The notes: a model not told the origin generated them from the letters alone. Numbered from the stretch's first letter, positions 1 through 9,711 are shown. The stretch: 64,000 bases of DNA from Sporosarcina sp. FSL K6-1508 (GCF_038007465.1 NZ_JBBOXF010000001.1:1928501-1992500), one strand, 5' to 3'. Made by a program: numbers and translations.

Positions 1-342
1 TTCCAATCGCCGAAAGAGTCTATTACGAAGCGTTTTGTCTCTCAAGTAACTGAGCCAGCTGAAGCGAAGCAGGCAATGGCGCATATTAAGGAAGAATTCC
101 CTACCGGTACGCTTATCAAGCTCTTATTTGTAGGTGACCGGACAGAGCAACCTGTGCTCGCAAGTCTTATCCGGAAATTCAGTGTCGACGTGAATATCGT
201 GCAAGGGAACATTTCCCATACGCATGGTGGGGCATACGGCACACTCATACTTCAGCTCCTTGGAGATTCCACAATTATTGAGGAAGCAATTCATTATCTC
301 AATGAAAATGATGTTCAGACGGAGGTGATCGGTAATGATTGA
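1..342 (+). CDS. metN: MetN C-terminal part (methionine ABC importer ATPase), truncated by window start
   Basis: The frame is open from base 1, so this is the tail (113 codons) of a gene that begins upstream. The visible part is the regulatory NIL (ACT-like) domain found at the C-terminus of MetN, where it binds methionine and inhibits transport; the ATP-binding motifs lie outside the window. It overlaps metI by 8 nt, and two MetQ lipoproteins follow, which fixes the identity of an otherwise weakly diagnostic domain. Any S-box leader would be upstream of the window. Confidence 0.9.
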   Translation, partial: FQSPKESITKRFVSQVTEPAEAKQAMAHIKEEFPTGTLIKLLFVGDRTEQPVLASLIRKFSVDVNIVQGNISHTHGGAYGTLILQLLGDSTIIEEAIHYLNENDVQTEVIGND

Positions 343-1003
343 AAACCTTTTTCCGAATGTTGACTGGGCTAAGATGTGGGAAGCGACAGTGGAAACACTC
401 TATATGACAGCAATCTCTACATTGTTCACATTAGTTATTGGACTAGCACTCGGGATTTTACTCTTCCTATCAAGTCCCGGTCAACTGTGGTCGAATAAGT
501 TTGTAAATATGATTTCAGGGGCATTCGTCAATGTCTTTAGGTCAATCCCGTTTATCATATTAATCATTTTGCTTATTCCGTTTACGAAATTTCTTCTTGG
601 CACAATCCGCGGACCGGATGCTGCGATGCCGGCACTAATAATTGGGGCGGCTCCGTTTTATGCAAGAATGGTGCTGATTGCCTTACAGGAAATTGATAAA
701 GGTGTAATTGAAGCTTCGAAGTCAATGGGAGCAAAAACGAGAACGATTATTTTTAAAGTTCTTTTACCCGAATCGATGCCTGCACTTATTTCGGGAATTA
801 CCGTAACAGCGATTGCACTCGTCGGGTACACCGCTATGGCGGGGATTATTGGCGCAGGCGGTCTTGGGACACTCGCGTACTTAGATGGATTCCAGCGTAG
901 CCGCGAGGACGTTACACTTGTTGCAACAATCTTTATTTTAATTATCGTATTCGTAATCCAATTCATCGGGGATTTCGCGGTAAGGAAATTTGACAAAAGA
1001 TAA
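335..1003 (+). CDS. metI: MetI, methionine ABC importer permease
   Basis: A 222-residue inner-membrane permease of the MetI family. It has five or so hydrophobic helices and the EAA-loop type segment GAKTRTIIFKVLLPES, which docks on the MetN ATPase. Length matches the family. The ATG overlaps the end of metN by 8 nt, indicating translational coupling. With MetN and MetQ it imports D/L-methionine and related compounds. Confidence 0.95.
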   Translation: MIENLFPNVDWAKMWEATVETLYMTAISTLFTLVIGLALGILLFLSSPGQLWSNKFVNMISGAFVNVFRSIPFIILIILLIPFTKFLLGTIRGPDAAMPALIIGAAPFYARMVLIALQEIDKGVIEASKSMGAKTRTIIFKVLLPESMPALISGITVTAIALVGYTAMAGIIGAGGLGTLAYLDGFQRSREDVTLVATIFILIIVFVIQFIGDFAVRKFDKR

Positions 1004-1072
1004 TTTTATAGCAGTAACGTCAGGCTTTGCCTGTAAACCATAAAACAGAATAGAAAAAGGGGAGAAATCATC

Positions 1073-1933
1073 ATGAAAAAGCTTTTAGGGGGAATAGTAT
1101 TAGCAGTACTTGTATTCGCATTGGCAGCTTGTGGAGCGAAAGATGACAGCGGCGATAAAAATGCAAATGGGGGAGACAAGGCTGTCGATGAAACCGTAGA
1201 GGAAACGGAAATCGTCATTGGTGCATCAAATACACCGCACGCAATCATTTTAGAAAAGGCAGCACCGATATTGAAAGAAAAAGGCATTGAACTTGTCATT
1301 GAAACCTACCAAGACTATATCTTGCCAAACAAAGATCTTGAATCCAGTGAGTTGGATGCGAACTTCTTCCAACACATACCTTACTTGGACCAACAAGTAA
1401 TTGATCATGGCTATAAATTTGCAAATGCAGGGGCTATCCATATCGAACCGATGGCTGTTTACTCGACGAAATTTAAATCAATCGAGGAACTTCCGGAGGG
1501 TGCTACTATTATATTTAGTAACTCAGTAGCTGAACATGGCCGCGTTCTATCTTTACTGGAGTCAGCTGGGTTAATTAAATTAGCTGACGGAGTAGATAAA
1601 GTAAAGGCTGAAGTGAAAGACATTGTAGACAATCCTAAAAATCTCCAGTTTGATGCAAATTACGAACCAGCACTCTTGCCGCAACTTTATAATAATGATG
1701 AAGGCGATGCAGTCGTTATCAACGCAAACTATGCAATCGATGCAGGTTTGAATCCAGTTGAAGATTCTATTGCGATAGAAGAGACGGAGTCGCCGTATGC
1801 AAACATCATCACAGTAAGAGAAGGCGAAGAAAATACGGAAGCAATCAAGACTTTGGTTGACGTGTTGAAATCGAAAGAAATCCAAGACTTCATTCTCGAA
1901 GAGTGGGGCGGCGACGTTATCCCTGTAAAGTGA
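1073..1933 (+). CDS. metQ: MetQ lipoprotein 1, methionine-binding protein
   Basis: A 286-residue substrate-binding lipoprotein of the NLPA/MetQ family. The signal peptide ends in a lipobox (LAAC, Cys about residue 20) followed by an acidic linker. The mature domain begins with VIGASNTPHAIIL, typical of MetQ, and contains ETYQDY and FQHIPYLD, which belong to the ligand-binding cleft. An AGGGGAG site precedes the ATG. It lies 70 nt after metI without an obvious terminator, so it is probably in the same operon. A close paralogue follows directly. Confidence 0.93.
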   Translation: MKKLLGGIVLAVLVFALAACGAKDDSGDKNANGGDKAVDETVEETEIVIGASNTPHAIILEKAAPILKEKGIELVIETYQDYILPNKDLESSELDANFFQHIPYLDQQVIDHGYKFANAGAIHIEPMAVYSTKFKSIEELPEGATIIFSNSVAEHGRVLSLLESAGLIKLADGVDKVKAEVKDIVDNPKNLQFDANYEPALLPQLYNNDEGDAVVINANYAIDAGLNPVEDSIAIEETESPYANIITVREGEENTEAIKTLVDVLKSKEIQDFILEEWGGDVIPVK

Positions 1934-2008
1934 TTTAATGAAGAAAGTGAATAATAGGCTTTACCCTTCCATCCAGAAGAACATCATAGAAAAAAGGGAG
2001 ATTTAAAA

Positions 2009-2866
2009 ATGAAAAAATTTAGCATAGGGTTTTTAATGGCAGTACTTGTACTCGCACTTGCGGCTTGCGGAACAAAAAACACCAATGAAAGCAATAATGT
2101 AAGCGGAAAAAGTGATGATAACGGGAAAAAAGAAATAACTAAGATTGTTGTCGGTGCTTCCAATACACCGCATTCAATCATACTCGAGCAAGCTAAACCG
2201 TTATTGAAGGAAAAAGGTTACGATCTTCAAATCGAAACATATCAAGACTATGTGTTGCCAAATCAAGATCTTGAATCGGGTGACCTCGATGCAAACTACT
2301 TCCAGCATATCCCTTACCTTGACTTGCAAATTAAAGACGCAGGATACGATTTTGTGAATGCAGGCGGCATCCATATTGAACCAATCGGAGTGTATTCGAA
2401 AAAGTATAAATCACTTGATGAACTACCTAAAGGTGCGACGATTTTGATGAGTAGTTCTGTTTCGGATCATGGACGTGTACTTGCGATGCTCGAATCAACA
2501 GGACTTATCAAACTTGATGAAAGTATAGATAAGACAGCTGCTGAACTGAAAGATATCGTTGAAAATCCTAAAAACATCAAGTTTGACGCAAACTACGAAC
2601 CTGGCCTAATGCCGCAACTTTATGCGAATGATGAAGGCGATGCATTGCTGATCAACTCGAATTTTGCGATCGATGCGGGCTTGAATCCGATTGAAGATTC
2701 CATTGCAATCGAAGACACGGATTCACCTTATGTAAATATCATTGCTGTAAGAAAAGGCGATGAAGATAAAGAGTCAATCAAAACTTTGATTGAAATATTG
2801 AAGTCGAAAGAAATTCAAGACTTTATTCTAAATGAATGGGACGGTACAGTAGTCCCGGTAAAGTGA
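2009..2866 (+). CDS. metQ: MetQ lipoprotein 2, tandem paralogue
   Basis: A second NLPA/MetQ lipoprotein (285 residues), collinear with the first over the whole mature domain and roughly two thirds identical by eye; the linkers after the LAAC lipobox differ most. Both keep the ligand-pocket segments. The pair sits behind a single MetN-MetI, so two binding proteins may feed one transporter, with different ligands (for example methionine versus a derivative or dipeptide; inference). A strong terminator follows and ends the operon. Confidence 0.92.
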   Translation: MKKFSIGFLMAVLVLALAACGTKNTNESNNVSGKSDDNGKKEITKIVVGASNTPHSIILEQAKPLLKEKGYDLQIETYQDYVLPNQDLESGDLDANYFQHIPYLDLQIKDAGYDFVNAGGIHIEPIGVYSKKYKSLDELPKGATILMSSSVSDHGRVLAMLESTGLIKLDESIDKTAAELKDIVENPKNIKFDANYEPGLMPQLYANDEGDALLINSNFAIDAGLNPIEDSIAIEDTDSPYVNIIAVRKGDEDKESIKTLIEILKSKEIQDFILNEWDGTVVPVK

Positions 2867-2879
2867 TGTGAAGAATACT

Positions 2880-2911
2880 CCGTCGAAGATTTTGAGTTCG
2901 ACGGATTTTTT
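2880..2911 (+). terminator. Terminator of the met operon
   Basis: Perfect 8-bp stem (2880-2887 with 2897-2904) followed by six T residues, 14 nt after the stop codon of the second metQ. Confidence 0.9.
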
Positions 2912-2947
2912 CTGTTTTCCAATAGATGTTAATCGCGAATAGATGTT

Positions 2948-2976
2948 TCAATAGCGAAAATATTATGGTATCGTTA
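2948..2976 (+). promoter_or_regulatory. Possible sigma-A promoter of the DAACS symporter
   Basis: TTTCAA and TATCGT are separated by 17 nt, with TGG before the -10 hexamer (extended -10). The coordinates are approximate and the hexamers match the consensus only partly. The symporter TTG start follows about 40 nt downstream. Confidence 0.3.
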
Positions 2977-3015
2977 TCTATTAAATACATAAAGTCATCT
3001 TAGGGGGACATAGGT

Positions 3016-4242
3016 TTGAAGTTGAAAATTGGGCTTATATGGCGTATCGTCATCGCAATTGCATCAGCAATTGTACTTGGATTACTTTTACCGATGATAC
3101 CAAAAATCGGAGAAGGTTTTACGGATTGGTTTGTCAGTCTTGCCGCTACATTTAATATGATTTTTGGAGGTTTTTTGAACTTTATAGTGCCTTTGATTAT
3201 TATTGCATTTATCACGCCTGGAATTGCGAAGCTGGGTAAAGGATCTGGAAAGCTCCTTGGTCTAGCAACAGCATTCGCTTATATCTCTACAATTGTAGCG
3301 GGTATTATTGCATACTTTTCGGCAACAGCTTTATTGCCAGGCTTTATCGGAAGTATTGGAGACGGCAAGGTCGAAAAAGCAGGCCGGGCTGCCGCAGAAT
3401 CATTTTTTGAACTCGAAATGACACCGATCATGGGTGTAATGTCAGCACTCCTTCTCGCATTCGTACTTGGTATTGGTATGGCTTCCATTGGCAGTAAGGC
3501 AATGCTGGCTGTATTCGAGGAATTGAATGTCTTGATCGAAAAGGTGATTGCGTTTGTTATCATTCCGCTATTGCCGTTCCATATTTTTGGTATCTTCCTT
3601 AATATGACATATACTGGTGAGGTTGCAAAGGTTCTTTCTGTGTTTGCAATGGTCTTCGTGATGATTATCGTTCTACATTTCATCATGCTAACGATTCAAT
3701 ACACGATTGCCGGCTCGCTTTCAAAACGTAATCCGTTCTTCTTGATGAAAACGATGGCCCCTGCTTATTTTACTGCACTTGGGACACAATCATCTGCAGC
3801 AACGATTCCAATTACGTTAAGCCAAGCACGTAAAACCGGTGCGTCGGATAAGGTAACTGATTTTACCATTCCACTTTTTGCGACAATTCACTTGTCAGGA
3901 AGTACAATCACTCTTGTGTCATGTTCAATCGGTGTCATGCTGATGAATGGAGTGCCTGTTGTGTTCAGCGATTACCTGCCATTCATCTTCATGCTGGGTG
4001 TGACAATGATTGCTGCTCCTGGAGTTCCGGGCGGCGCGGTTGTAGCGGCAACTGGACTCCTCGTTTCAATGCTAGGTTTTGATCAGACAATGGTTGCACT
4101 TATGATTGCACTTTACATGGCGCAAGACAGTTTCGGAACAGCTACGAACGTCACTGGCGACGGTGCACTTGCTATTATCGTCGACAGATTTACGGATAAT
4201 GACATTCCAACTGAAACGAAATTAGAACCAAAACAATATTAA
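3016..4242 (+). CDS. Dicarboxylate/amino acid:cation symporter (DAACS family)
   Basis: A 408-residue polytopic protein of the DAACS/SLC1 family. Recognisable parts are the serine-rich re-entrant loop (GTQSSAATIPITL) and the C-terminal NVTGDGALAIIVDRF, equivalent to the NVTGD substrate/Na+-binding signature. It should import a dicarboxylate or acidic/neutral amino acid with Na+ or H+; the substrate cannot be read from sequence. The start is TTG with AGGGGGAC upstream. It lies between the met and suf operons with its own terminator. Confidence 0.88.
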   Translation: MKLKIGLIWRIVIAIASAIVLGLLLPMIPKIGEGFTDWFVSLAATFNMIFGGFLNFIVPLIIIAFITPGIAKLGKGSGKLLGLATAFAYISTIVAGIIAYFSATALLPGFIGSIGDGKVEKAGRAAAESFFELEMTPIMGVMSALLLAFVLGIGMASIGSKAMLAVFEELNVLIEKVIAFVIIPLLPFHIFGIFLNMTYTGEVAKVLSVFAMVFVMIIVLHFIMLTIQYTIAGSLSKRNPFFLMKTMAPAYFTALGTQSSAATIPITLSQARKTGASDKVTDFTIPLFATIHLSGSTITLVSCSIGVMLMNGVPVVFSDYLPFIFMLGVTMIAAPGVPGGAVVAATGLLVSMLGFDQTMVALMIALYMAQDSFGTATNVTGDGALAIIVDRFTDNDIPTETKLEPKQY

Positions 4243-4253
4243 TAAGTAGTCCC

Positions 4254-4281
4254 AAGCCGGTACATAAAGTGCCGGCTTTTT
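4254..4281 (+). terminator. Terminator after the DAACS symporter
   Basis: Stem AAGCCGG (4254-4260) with CCGGCTT (4272-4278), then a T run. Confidence 0.85.
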
Positions 4282-4400
4282 GAATTGTTTGGTTTCTCAA
4301 TAAGGGATAGATAATTGAAAATGAGTAAAGACTTGATGAAGAAAGCTGTTCAAGTCTTGAATTAAGGGTATTCCTTTTAAATGAAACGATTCTTAATGAT

Positions 4401-4429
4401 TTGCAAGGCAATGCTTAATGCGATAAGAT
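4401..4429 (+). promoter_or_regulatory. Candidate sigma-A promoter of the suf operon
   Basis: TTGCAA and TAAGAT with exactly 17 nt between them, about 60 nt before the sufC start and downstream of the preceding terminator. This is the best match in the gap between 4282 and 4490. Confidence 0.45.
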
Positions 4430-4490
4430 TAGAATGATACTAAATAGAGAATGGATATCCGTTCAACTTTAATATATTGGAGGTATTGGA

Positions 4491-5270
4491 ATGGCTACTT
4501 TAGAAATTAAAGACCTTCACGTCGAAATTGAAGGCAAGGAAATATTGAAAGGCGTCGATTTGACGATTAATACAAATGAGATCCACGCAATCATGGGTCC
4601 GAATGGTACAGGTAAATCTACACTCGCGCAAGCGATTATGGGGCATCCCAAATATGAGGTAACATCAGGTACAATCACACTCGATGGCGAAGACGTGCTA
4701 GAGATGGAAGTGGACGAGCGCGCTAGAGCGGGTATCTTCCTTGGTATGCAATATCCAAGCGAGATTACTGGTGTAACGAACGCTGACTTCCTTCGTTCTG
4801 CAATCAATGCGAAACGTGAAGAAGGCGATGAAATTTCATTGATGAAATTCATCCGTGAACTTGATAGCAAAATGGAATTCCTTGAAATGGACGAAGATAT
4901 GGCTACACGTTACTTGAACGAAGGCTTCTCAGGCGGAGAAAAGAAACGTAACGAAATCCTTCAGCTTACAATGCTGAAACCTAAATTTGCAGTGCTTGAT
5001 GAAATTGACTCTGGTCTTGACATTGATGCATTGAAAGTTGTTTCAAAAGGCATTAACGAAATGCGCGGCGAAGATTTTGGTTGCCTGATCATCACTCATT
5101 ACCAACGTCTTCTTGACTATATTACGCCAGACAAAGTTCACGTTATGATGCAAGGTAAAGTTGTTAAATCCGGCGGTGCTGAACTAGCACATAAACTTGA
5201 AGAATCAGGATATGACTGGATTAAAGAAGAACTTGGCATCGAAGACGAAACTGTCGGGCAGGAAGTTTAA
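4491..5270 (+). CDS. sufC: SufC, Fe-S assembly ATPase
   Basis: A 259-residue ABC-type ATPase of the SUF machinery. The Walker A motif GPNGTGKST is at about residue 40, the ABC signature LNEGFSGGEKKRNE at about 145 and the Walker B segment FAVLDEIDSGLD follows. The glutamate and DSGLD combination are typical of SufC rather than transport ATPases. It forms the SufBCD scaffold complex. First gene of sufCDSUB, preceded by a GGAGG site. Confidence 0.97.
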   Translation: MATLEIKDLHVEIEGKEILKGVDLTINTNEIHAIMGPNGTGKSTLAQAIMGHPKYEVTSGTITLDGEDVLEMEVDERARAGIFLGMQYPSEITGVTNADFLRSAINAKREEGDEISLMKFIRELDSKMEFLEMDEDMATRYLNEGFSGGEKKRNEILQLTMLKPKFAVLDEIDSGLDIDALKVVSKGINEMRGEDFGCLIITHYQRLLDYITPDKVHVMMQGKVVKSGGAELAHKLEESGYDWIKEELGIEDETVGQEV

Positions 5271-5289
5271 GAAAGGGGGACGATTCAAA

Positions 5290-6597
5290 ATGACGGTTGA
5301 AACAAAGATGGCATTAACCGAACAGGACGTCCGCTCCTATTCCGCTAAGATGAATGAAGCAGATTGGATGGCGGATTTCCGCGCAGACGCATTAGCGAAA
5401 GCGGAACAGCTACCAATGCCAAAACCAGATAAGACGAAAATCGATAAATGGAATTTCACGGAATTCCCTGTTCATACGGTAGAAAGTGCTACGTATTCTT
5501 CATTGGACGAACTGTCAGAAGAAGCGCGTGCACTTGTTGATAAAGATCAGCAGAACAGCATTTATGTCCAGCATAATAACACACCAGCTTACCTGTTTTT
5601 ATCTGAAGAGTTGAAAGCGAAAGGTGTCATCATGACAGACATTTTCACAGCATCACGTGAACATAGTGATCTTATGAAAAAATATTTCATGACAGACGGT
5701 GTGAAAGTAGACGAGCATAAACTGACTGCACTTCATGCAGCACTTATAAACGGTGGCGTTTTCGTATATGTTCCGAAAAATGTTGTTGTCGAAGAACCAA
5801 TTCAAGTGTTGTTTTTACATGATGATGAACAAGCTTCACTCTTTAACCACGTTCTAGTTGTGGCAGAAGCGAATAGTTCAGTGACGTATGTTGAGAACTA
5901 TTTATCGACTGTAGAAGAAGCAAAAGGATTAGCTAATATCGTTTCTGAAGTATTCACAGGTGATAATGCACAAATTACTTACGGTGCGGTTGATGTACTT
6001 GCGAAGGGATTTACAACTTACGTGAATCGTCGTGGAGTTACAGGACGCGATAGCCGAATTGATTGGGCACTTGGATTGATGAATGACAGTGATACGATTT
6101 CTGAAAATATTACGCATCTTGTTGGTAACGGATCTCATTGTGACATGAAGACAGTTGTTGTTGGACGCGGTCAACAGCGCCAAAACTTCACAACTGAAAT
6201 CGTTCACTGGGGAACGGATACTGAAGGATTCATCTTGAAACACGGTGTCGTGAAAGAAGCATCTACATGTATCTTTAACGGTATTGGAAGAATTGCAAAA
6301 GGCGCAACAAGAGCGAACGCTGTTCAAGAGTCACGTGTTCTTATGTTGAGTGAAAGGGCACGCGGAGACGCAAACCCAATCCTTCTTATCGACGAAGACG
6401 ATGTAACTGCAGGACACGCAGCATCTGTTGGTCGGGTTGATCCGATGCAACTGTTTTACTTGATGAGCCGAGGAATTTCCCAACACGAAGCAGAACGCCT
6501 TGTCATCCATGGTTTCCTTGCGCCTGTTGTCAGCAAATTGCCGATTGAAGGCGTTAAGAAACAATTGACGGAGGTTATCGAAAGGAAAGTGCGCTAA
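5290..6597 (+). CDS. sufD: SufD, Fe-S scaffold complex subunit
   Basis: A 435-residue SufD/SufB-family beta-helix protein, partner of SufC and SufB. The open frame extends upstream into sufC, but the ATG at 5290 has a strong site (GAAAGGGGGA, 5271-5280) and yields the family length. The C-terminal region with the QESRVLMLSERA and DDVTAGHAASVGRVD segments is the most conserved part of the family. The stop overlaps the sufS start by one base (TAATG). Confidence 0.96.
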   Translation: MTVETKMALTEQDVRSYSAKMNEADWMADFRADALAKAEQLPMPKPDKTKIDKWNFTEFPVHTVESATYSSLDELSEEARALVDKDQQNSIYVQHNNTPAYLFLSEELKAKGVIMTDIFTASREHSDLMKKYFMTDGVKVDEHKLTALHAALINGGVFVYVPKNVVVEEPIQVLFLHDDEQASLFNHVLVVAEANSSVTYVENYLSTVEEAKGLANIVSEVFTGDNAQITYGAVDVLAKGFTTYVNRRGVTGRDSRIDWALGLMNDSDTISENITHLVGNGSHCDMKTVVVGRGQQRQNFTTEIVHWGTDTEGFILKHGVVKEASTCIFNGIGRIAKGATRANAVQESRVLMLSERARGDANPILLIDEDDVTAGHAASVGRVDPMQLFYLMSRGISQHEAERLVIHGFLAPVVSKLPIEGVKKQLTEVIERKVR

Positions 6598-7826
6598 TGC
6601 TCAGTACAGACATCCGCAAACATTTCCCTATATTGGACCAGGAAATAAACGGGCATCCGCTCGTTTATCTAGATAGTGCCGCGACTTCTCAAAAGCCCCG
6701 GCAAGTAATAGAAGCGATTAGCAACTATTACAGTTTTGATAACTCAAACGTTCACCGTGGCGTGCATACGCTTGGAAACCGGGCGACGGAAGGGTATGAA
6801 GGTGCACGTGAGAAAGTGCGTAACTTCATAAATGCGAAGTCGACGGAAGAAGTCATTTTCATGCGTGGTACGACAACTGCATTAAACACAGTTGCGCAAA
6901 GTTATGGGCGGGCGAATGTCGCTGAAGGTGATGAAATATTGATCACTTACATGGAGCACCATTCGAACATTATTCCATGGCAGCAATTGGCAAAAGAAAA
7001 AGGGGCAGTGTTGAAATACGTCGACCTTGAGGAAGACGGAACATTGTCAATCGAAAAAGTGCGAGAAGTGATTACAGACCGGACAAAAATCGTGTCAATC
7101 ATGTACGTATCGAACGTGCTTGGTACGATGAATCCGATTAAAGAAATTACCGAAATTGCGCATGCTCATGGGGCTGTCATGGTTGTCGATGGCGCGCAAG
7201 CTGCACCGCATTTGAAAATCGATGTACAGAAACTTGACTGTGACTTTTTCGCTTTCTCGGGACACAAGATGTGCGGGCCAACCGGTATCGGTGTTCTTTA
7301 TGGGAAAAAAGATTTACTTAACAAAATGGAGCCGGTGGAGTTCGGAGGCGAAATGATCGACTTCGTCGGTTTGTATGAATCAACATGGAAAGAGCTTCCT
7401 TGGAAGTTTGAAGGCGGTACACCGATTATCGCGGGTGCGATTGGTCTTGGTGCTGCTATCGATTTTCTTGAGGAGATCGGACTGGATAACATTGAACGGC
7501 ATGAACACCAACTTGCCGGATATGCAATGAAGCGGATGTCGGAAATCGATGGACTTACCATCTATGGCCCGCTTGATCCTGAAAAACGCGCTGGACTTGT
7601 CACGTTCAATCTGAACGATGTCCATCCGCATGATGTCGCAACGGTGCTCGATATGCACGGCATTGCCGTCAGGGCGGGTCACCATTGCGCACAGCCGCTC
7701 ATGAAATGGCTCGATGTATCAGCCACGGCACGCGCCAGCTTCTATATTTACAATACAGAAGCTGACGTTGATCGCCTCGTGGACGGACTCCGTATTGCAA
7801 AGGAGTATTTCGCAGATGTCTACTAA
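6597..7826 (+). CDS. sufS: SufS, cysteine desulfurase
   Basis: A 409-residue group II PLP-dependent cysteine desulfurase. The PLP lysine lies in FSGHKMCGPTGIG and the persulfide-forming cysteine in RAGHHCAQP (about residue 364). It takes sulfur from cysteine and passes it to SufU, encoded next. Its start overlaps the end of sufD, and its end overlaps sufU by 11 nt, so the three are translated together. Confidence 0.97.
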   Translation: MLSTDIRKHFPILDQEINGHPLVYLDSAATSQKPRQVIEAISNYYSFDNSNVHRGVHTLGNRATEGYEGAREKVRNFINAKSTEEVIFMRGTTTALNTVAQSYGRANVAEGDEILITYMEHHSNIIPWQQLAKEKGAVLKYVDLEEDGTLSIEKVREVITDRTKIVSIMYVSNVLGTMNPIKEITEIAHAHGAVMVVDGAQAAPHLKIDVQKLDCDFFAFSGHKMCGPTGIGVLYGKKDLLNKMEPVEFGGEMIDFVGLYESTWKELPWKFEGGTPIIAGAIGLGAAIDFLEEIGLDNIERHEHQLAGYAMKRMSEIDGLTIYGPLDPEKRAGLVTFNLNDVHPHDVATVLDMHGIAVRAGHHCAQPLMKWLDVSATARASFYIYNTEADVDRLVDGLRIAKEYFADVY

Positions 7827-8271
7827 TAAATTAGATCAATTATATCGTTCGGTCATCATGGATCATTACAAAAACCCTAGAAACAAAGGCATCATCGAAG
7901 AAAGTAGCATCACTGTCGATATGAATAATCCGACATGTGGCGATGTTATTCATCTGACGCTTCAAGTAGATGACGGCATCGTTCAAAATGCGAAATTTGA
8001 AGGGGACGGCTGTTCAATTTCGATGGCATCCGCTTCTATGATGACGCAAATTGTCAAAGGGAAAAAAGTGGACGAAGCATTAAAAGCTGCCACTGTCTTT
8101 TCGGACATGATGTTGGGCAAAGATATTGACGACTCCATCGACCTCGGCGATATTGAAGCATTGGCGGGCGTAGCGAAATTTCCCGCCCGTATCAAATGTG
8201 CGACATTGGCCTGGAAGGCGATGGAAAAGGGAGTCGGAAATGACTCCGGACAAAATAGAACGGAGGAATAG
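7816..8271 (+). CDS. sufU: SufU, zinc-dependent sulfurtransferase
   Basis: A 151-residue SufU. The start is the ATG at 7816, preceded by AAAGGAGT inside the sufS tail; an upstream extension of the frame lies wholly within sufS and is not real. The three zinc ligand cysteines are visible in NNPTCGD, GDGCSIS and IKCATLAW, together with the conserved Asp of the first motif. In Gram-positive bacteria SufU accepts persulfide from SufS. Confidence 0.96.
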   Translation: MSTNKLDQLYRSVIMDHYKNPRNKGIIEESSITVDMNNPTCGDVIHLTLQVDDGIVQNAKFEGDGCSISMASASMMTQIVKGKKVDEALKAATVFSDMMLGKDIDDSIDLGDIEALAGVAKFPARIKCATLAWKAMEKGVGNDSGQNRTEE

Positions 8272-8273
8272 TA

Positions 8274-9671
8274 ATGGCTAAAAAAATGCCGGAAATCGGC
8301 GATTACAAATATGGGTTTGCTGATAAAGACGTCTCTGTTTTCCGTTCGGAACGTGGTTTGACAAAAGAAATCGTCGAAGAAATCTCAGGAATGAAGGACG
8401 AACCTAAGTGGATGCTTGACTACCGCTTGAAATCATTGGAACTGTTCTACAAAATGCCAATGCCTCAGTGGGGTGGAGATCTCAACTCCCTTAAATTCGA
8501 CGAAATCACATATTACGTTAAACCATCTGAAGGAGCAGAACGCTCTTGGGATGAAGTACCGGAAGAAATCAAGCGTACGTTTGATAAACTCGGGATTCCA
8601 GAAGCGGAACAAAAATACCTTGCAGGTGTTTCTGCACAATATGAATCTGAAGTTGTGTATCACAATATGAAAGAAGAACTCGTAGACTTGGGGATTGTCT
8701 TCAAAGATACGGATTCAGCACTTAGAGAAAACGAAGAGCTATTCAAAAAGTATTTCGGAACGATTATTCCGAACTCTGATAATAAGTTTGCTGCCCTAAA
8801 TTCAGCTGTCTGGTCAGGCGGTTCATTCATCTACGTGCCACCAGGCGTTAAAGTTGAAACACCGTTGCAAGCCTACTTCCGTATCAACTCGGAAAACATG
8901 GGGCAGTTCGAGCGCACACTTATCGTTGTTGATGAAGGAGCAAGCGTCCACTACGTTGAAGGATGTACTGCACCTGTTTATACGACGAACTCACTCCACA
9001 GTGCAGTCGTTGAAATCATCATCAAAAAAGATGCGTATTGCCGTTATACGACAATCCAAAACTGGGCAAACAACGTGTATAACCTTGTTACTAAGCGTGC
9101 AGTTTGTGATGCAAATGCAACAATGGAATGGATTGACGGTAACATCGGTTCGAAATTGACGATGAAATACCCTGCAGTTATTCTTAAAGGCGAAGGCGCT
9201 CGCGGTATGACACTTTCCATCGCGCTTGCTGGGAAAGGTCAACACCAGGATGCTGGAGCTAAAATGCATCACCTTGCGCCAAATACATCATCTACAATCG
9301 TATCGAAATCGATTTCTCAACACGGTGGTAAAGTAACATATCGTGGAATCGTTCACTTCGGACGTAAAGCAGATGGTGCACGCGCAAACATCGAGTGTGA
9401 CACGCTCATTATGGATGACCTGTCGACTTCTGACACGATTCCATATAATGAAATCCTGAATGATAACATTTCACTTGAACACGAAGCGAAAGTTTCTAAA
9501 GTATCAGAGGAGCAGCTCTTCTACTTGATGAGCCGCGGAGTTCCTGAGCTTGAAGCAACTGAAATGATCGTTATGGGCTTCATCGAGCCATTCACAAAAG
9601 AGTTGCCGATGGAATATGCTGTAGAAATGAACCGTCTTATCAAGTTTGAGATGGAAGGTTCAATCGGGTAA
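8274..9671 (+). CDS. sufB: SufB, Fe-S scaffold protein
   Basis: A 465-residue SufB, the scaffold on which Fe-S clusters are built in the SufBCD complex. The beta-helix core and the C-terminal block around IECDTLIMDDLSTSDTIP are typical, including the conserved Cys of IECDT. A GGAGGAATAGTA site lies across the end of sufU, 2 nt away. It is the last suf gene and a terminator follows 12 nt later. Confidence 0.97.
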   Translation: MAKKMPEIGDYKYGFADKDVSVFRSERGLTKEIVEEISGMKDEPKWMLDYRLKSLELFYKMPMPQWGGDLNSLKFDEITYYVKPSEGAERSWDEVPEEIKRTFDKLGIPEAEQKYLAGVSAQYESEVVYHNMKEELVDLGIVFKDTDSALRENEELFKKYFGTIIPNSDNKFAALNSAVWSGGSFIYVPPGVKVETPLQAYFRINSENMGQFERTLIVVDEGASVHYVEGCTAPVYTTNSLHSAVVEIIIKKDAYCRYTTIQNWANNVYNLVTKRAVCDANATMEWIDGNIGSKLTMKYPAVILKGEGARGMTLSIALAGKGQHQDAGAKMHHLAPNTSSTIVSKSISQHGGKVTYRGIVHFGRKADGARANIECDTLIMDDLSTSDTIPYNEILNDNISLEHEAKVSKVSEEQLFYLMSRGVPELEATEMIVMGFIEPFTKELPMEYAVEMNRLIKFEMEGSIG

Positions 9672-9682
9672 TTATTATATGG

Positions 9683-9711
9683 AAAAACCGGCCACTACGG
9701 TCGGTTTTTTT
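9683..9711 (+). terminator. Terminator of the suf operon
   Basis: Stem ACCGGCC/GGTCGGT (9687-9693 with 9699-9705, one G-T pair), with A residues before and a seven-T run after. Confidence 0.9.
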
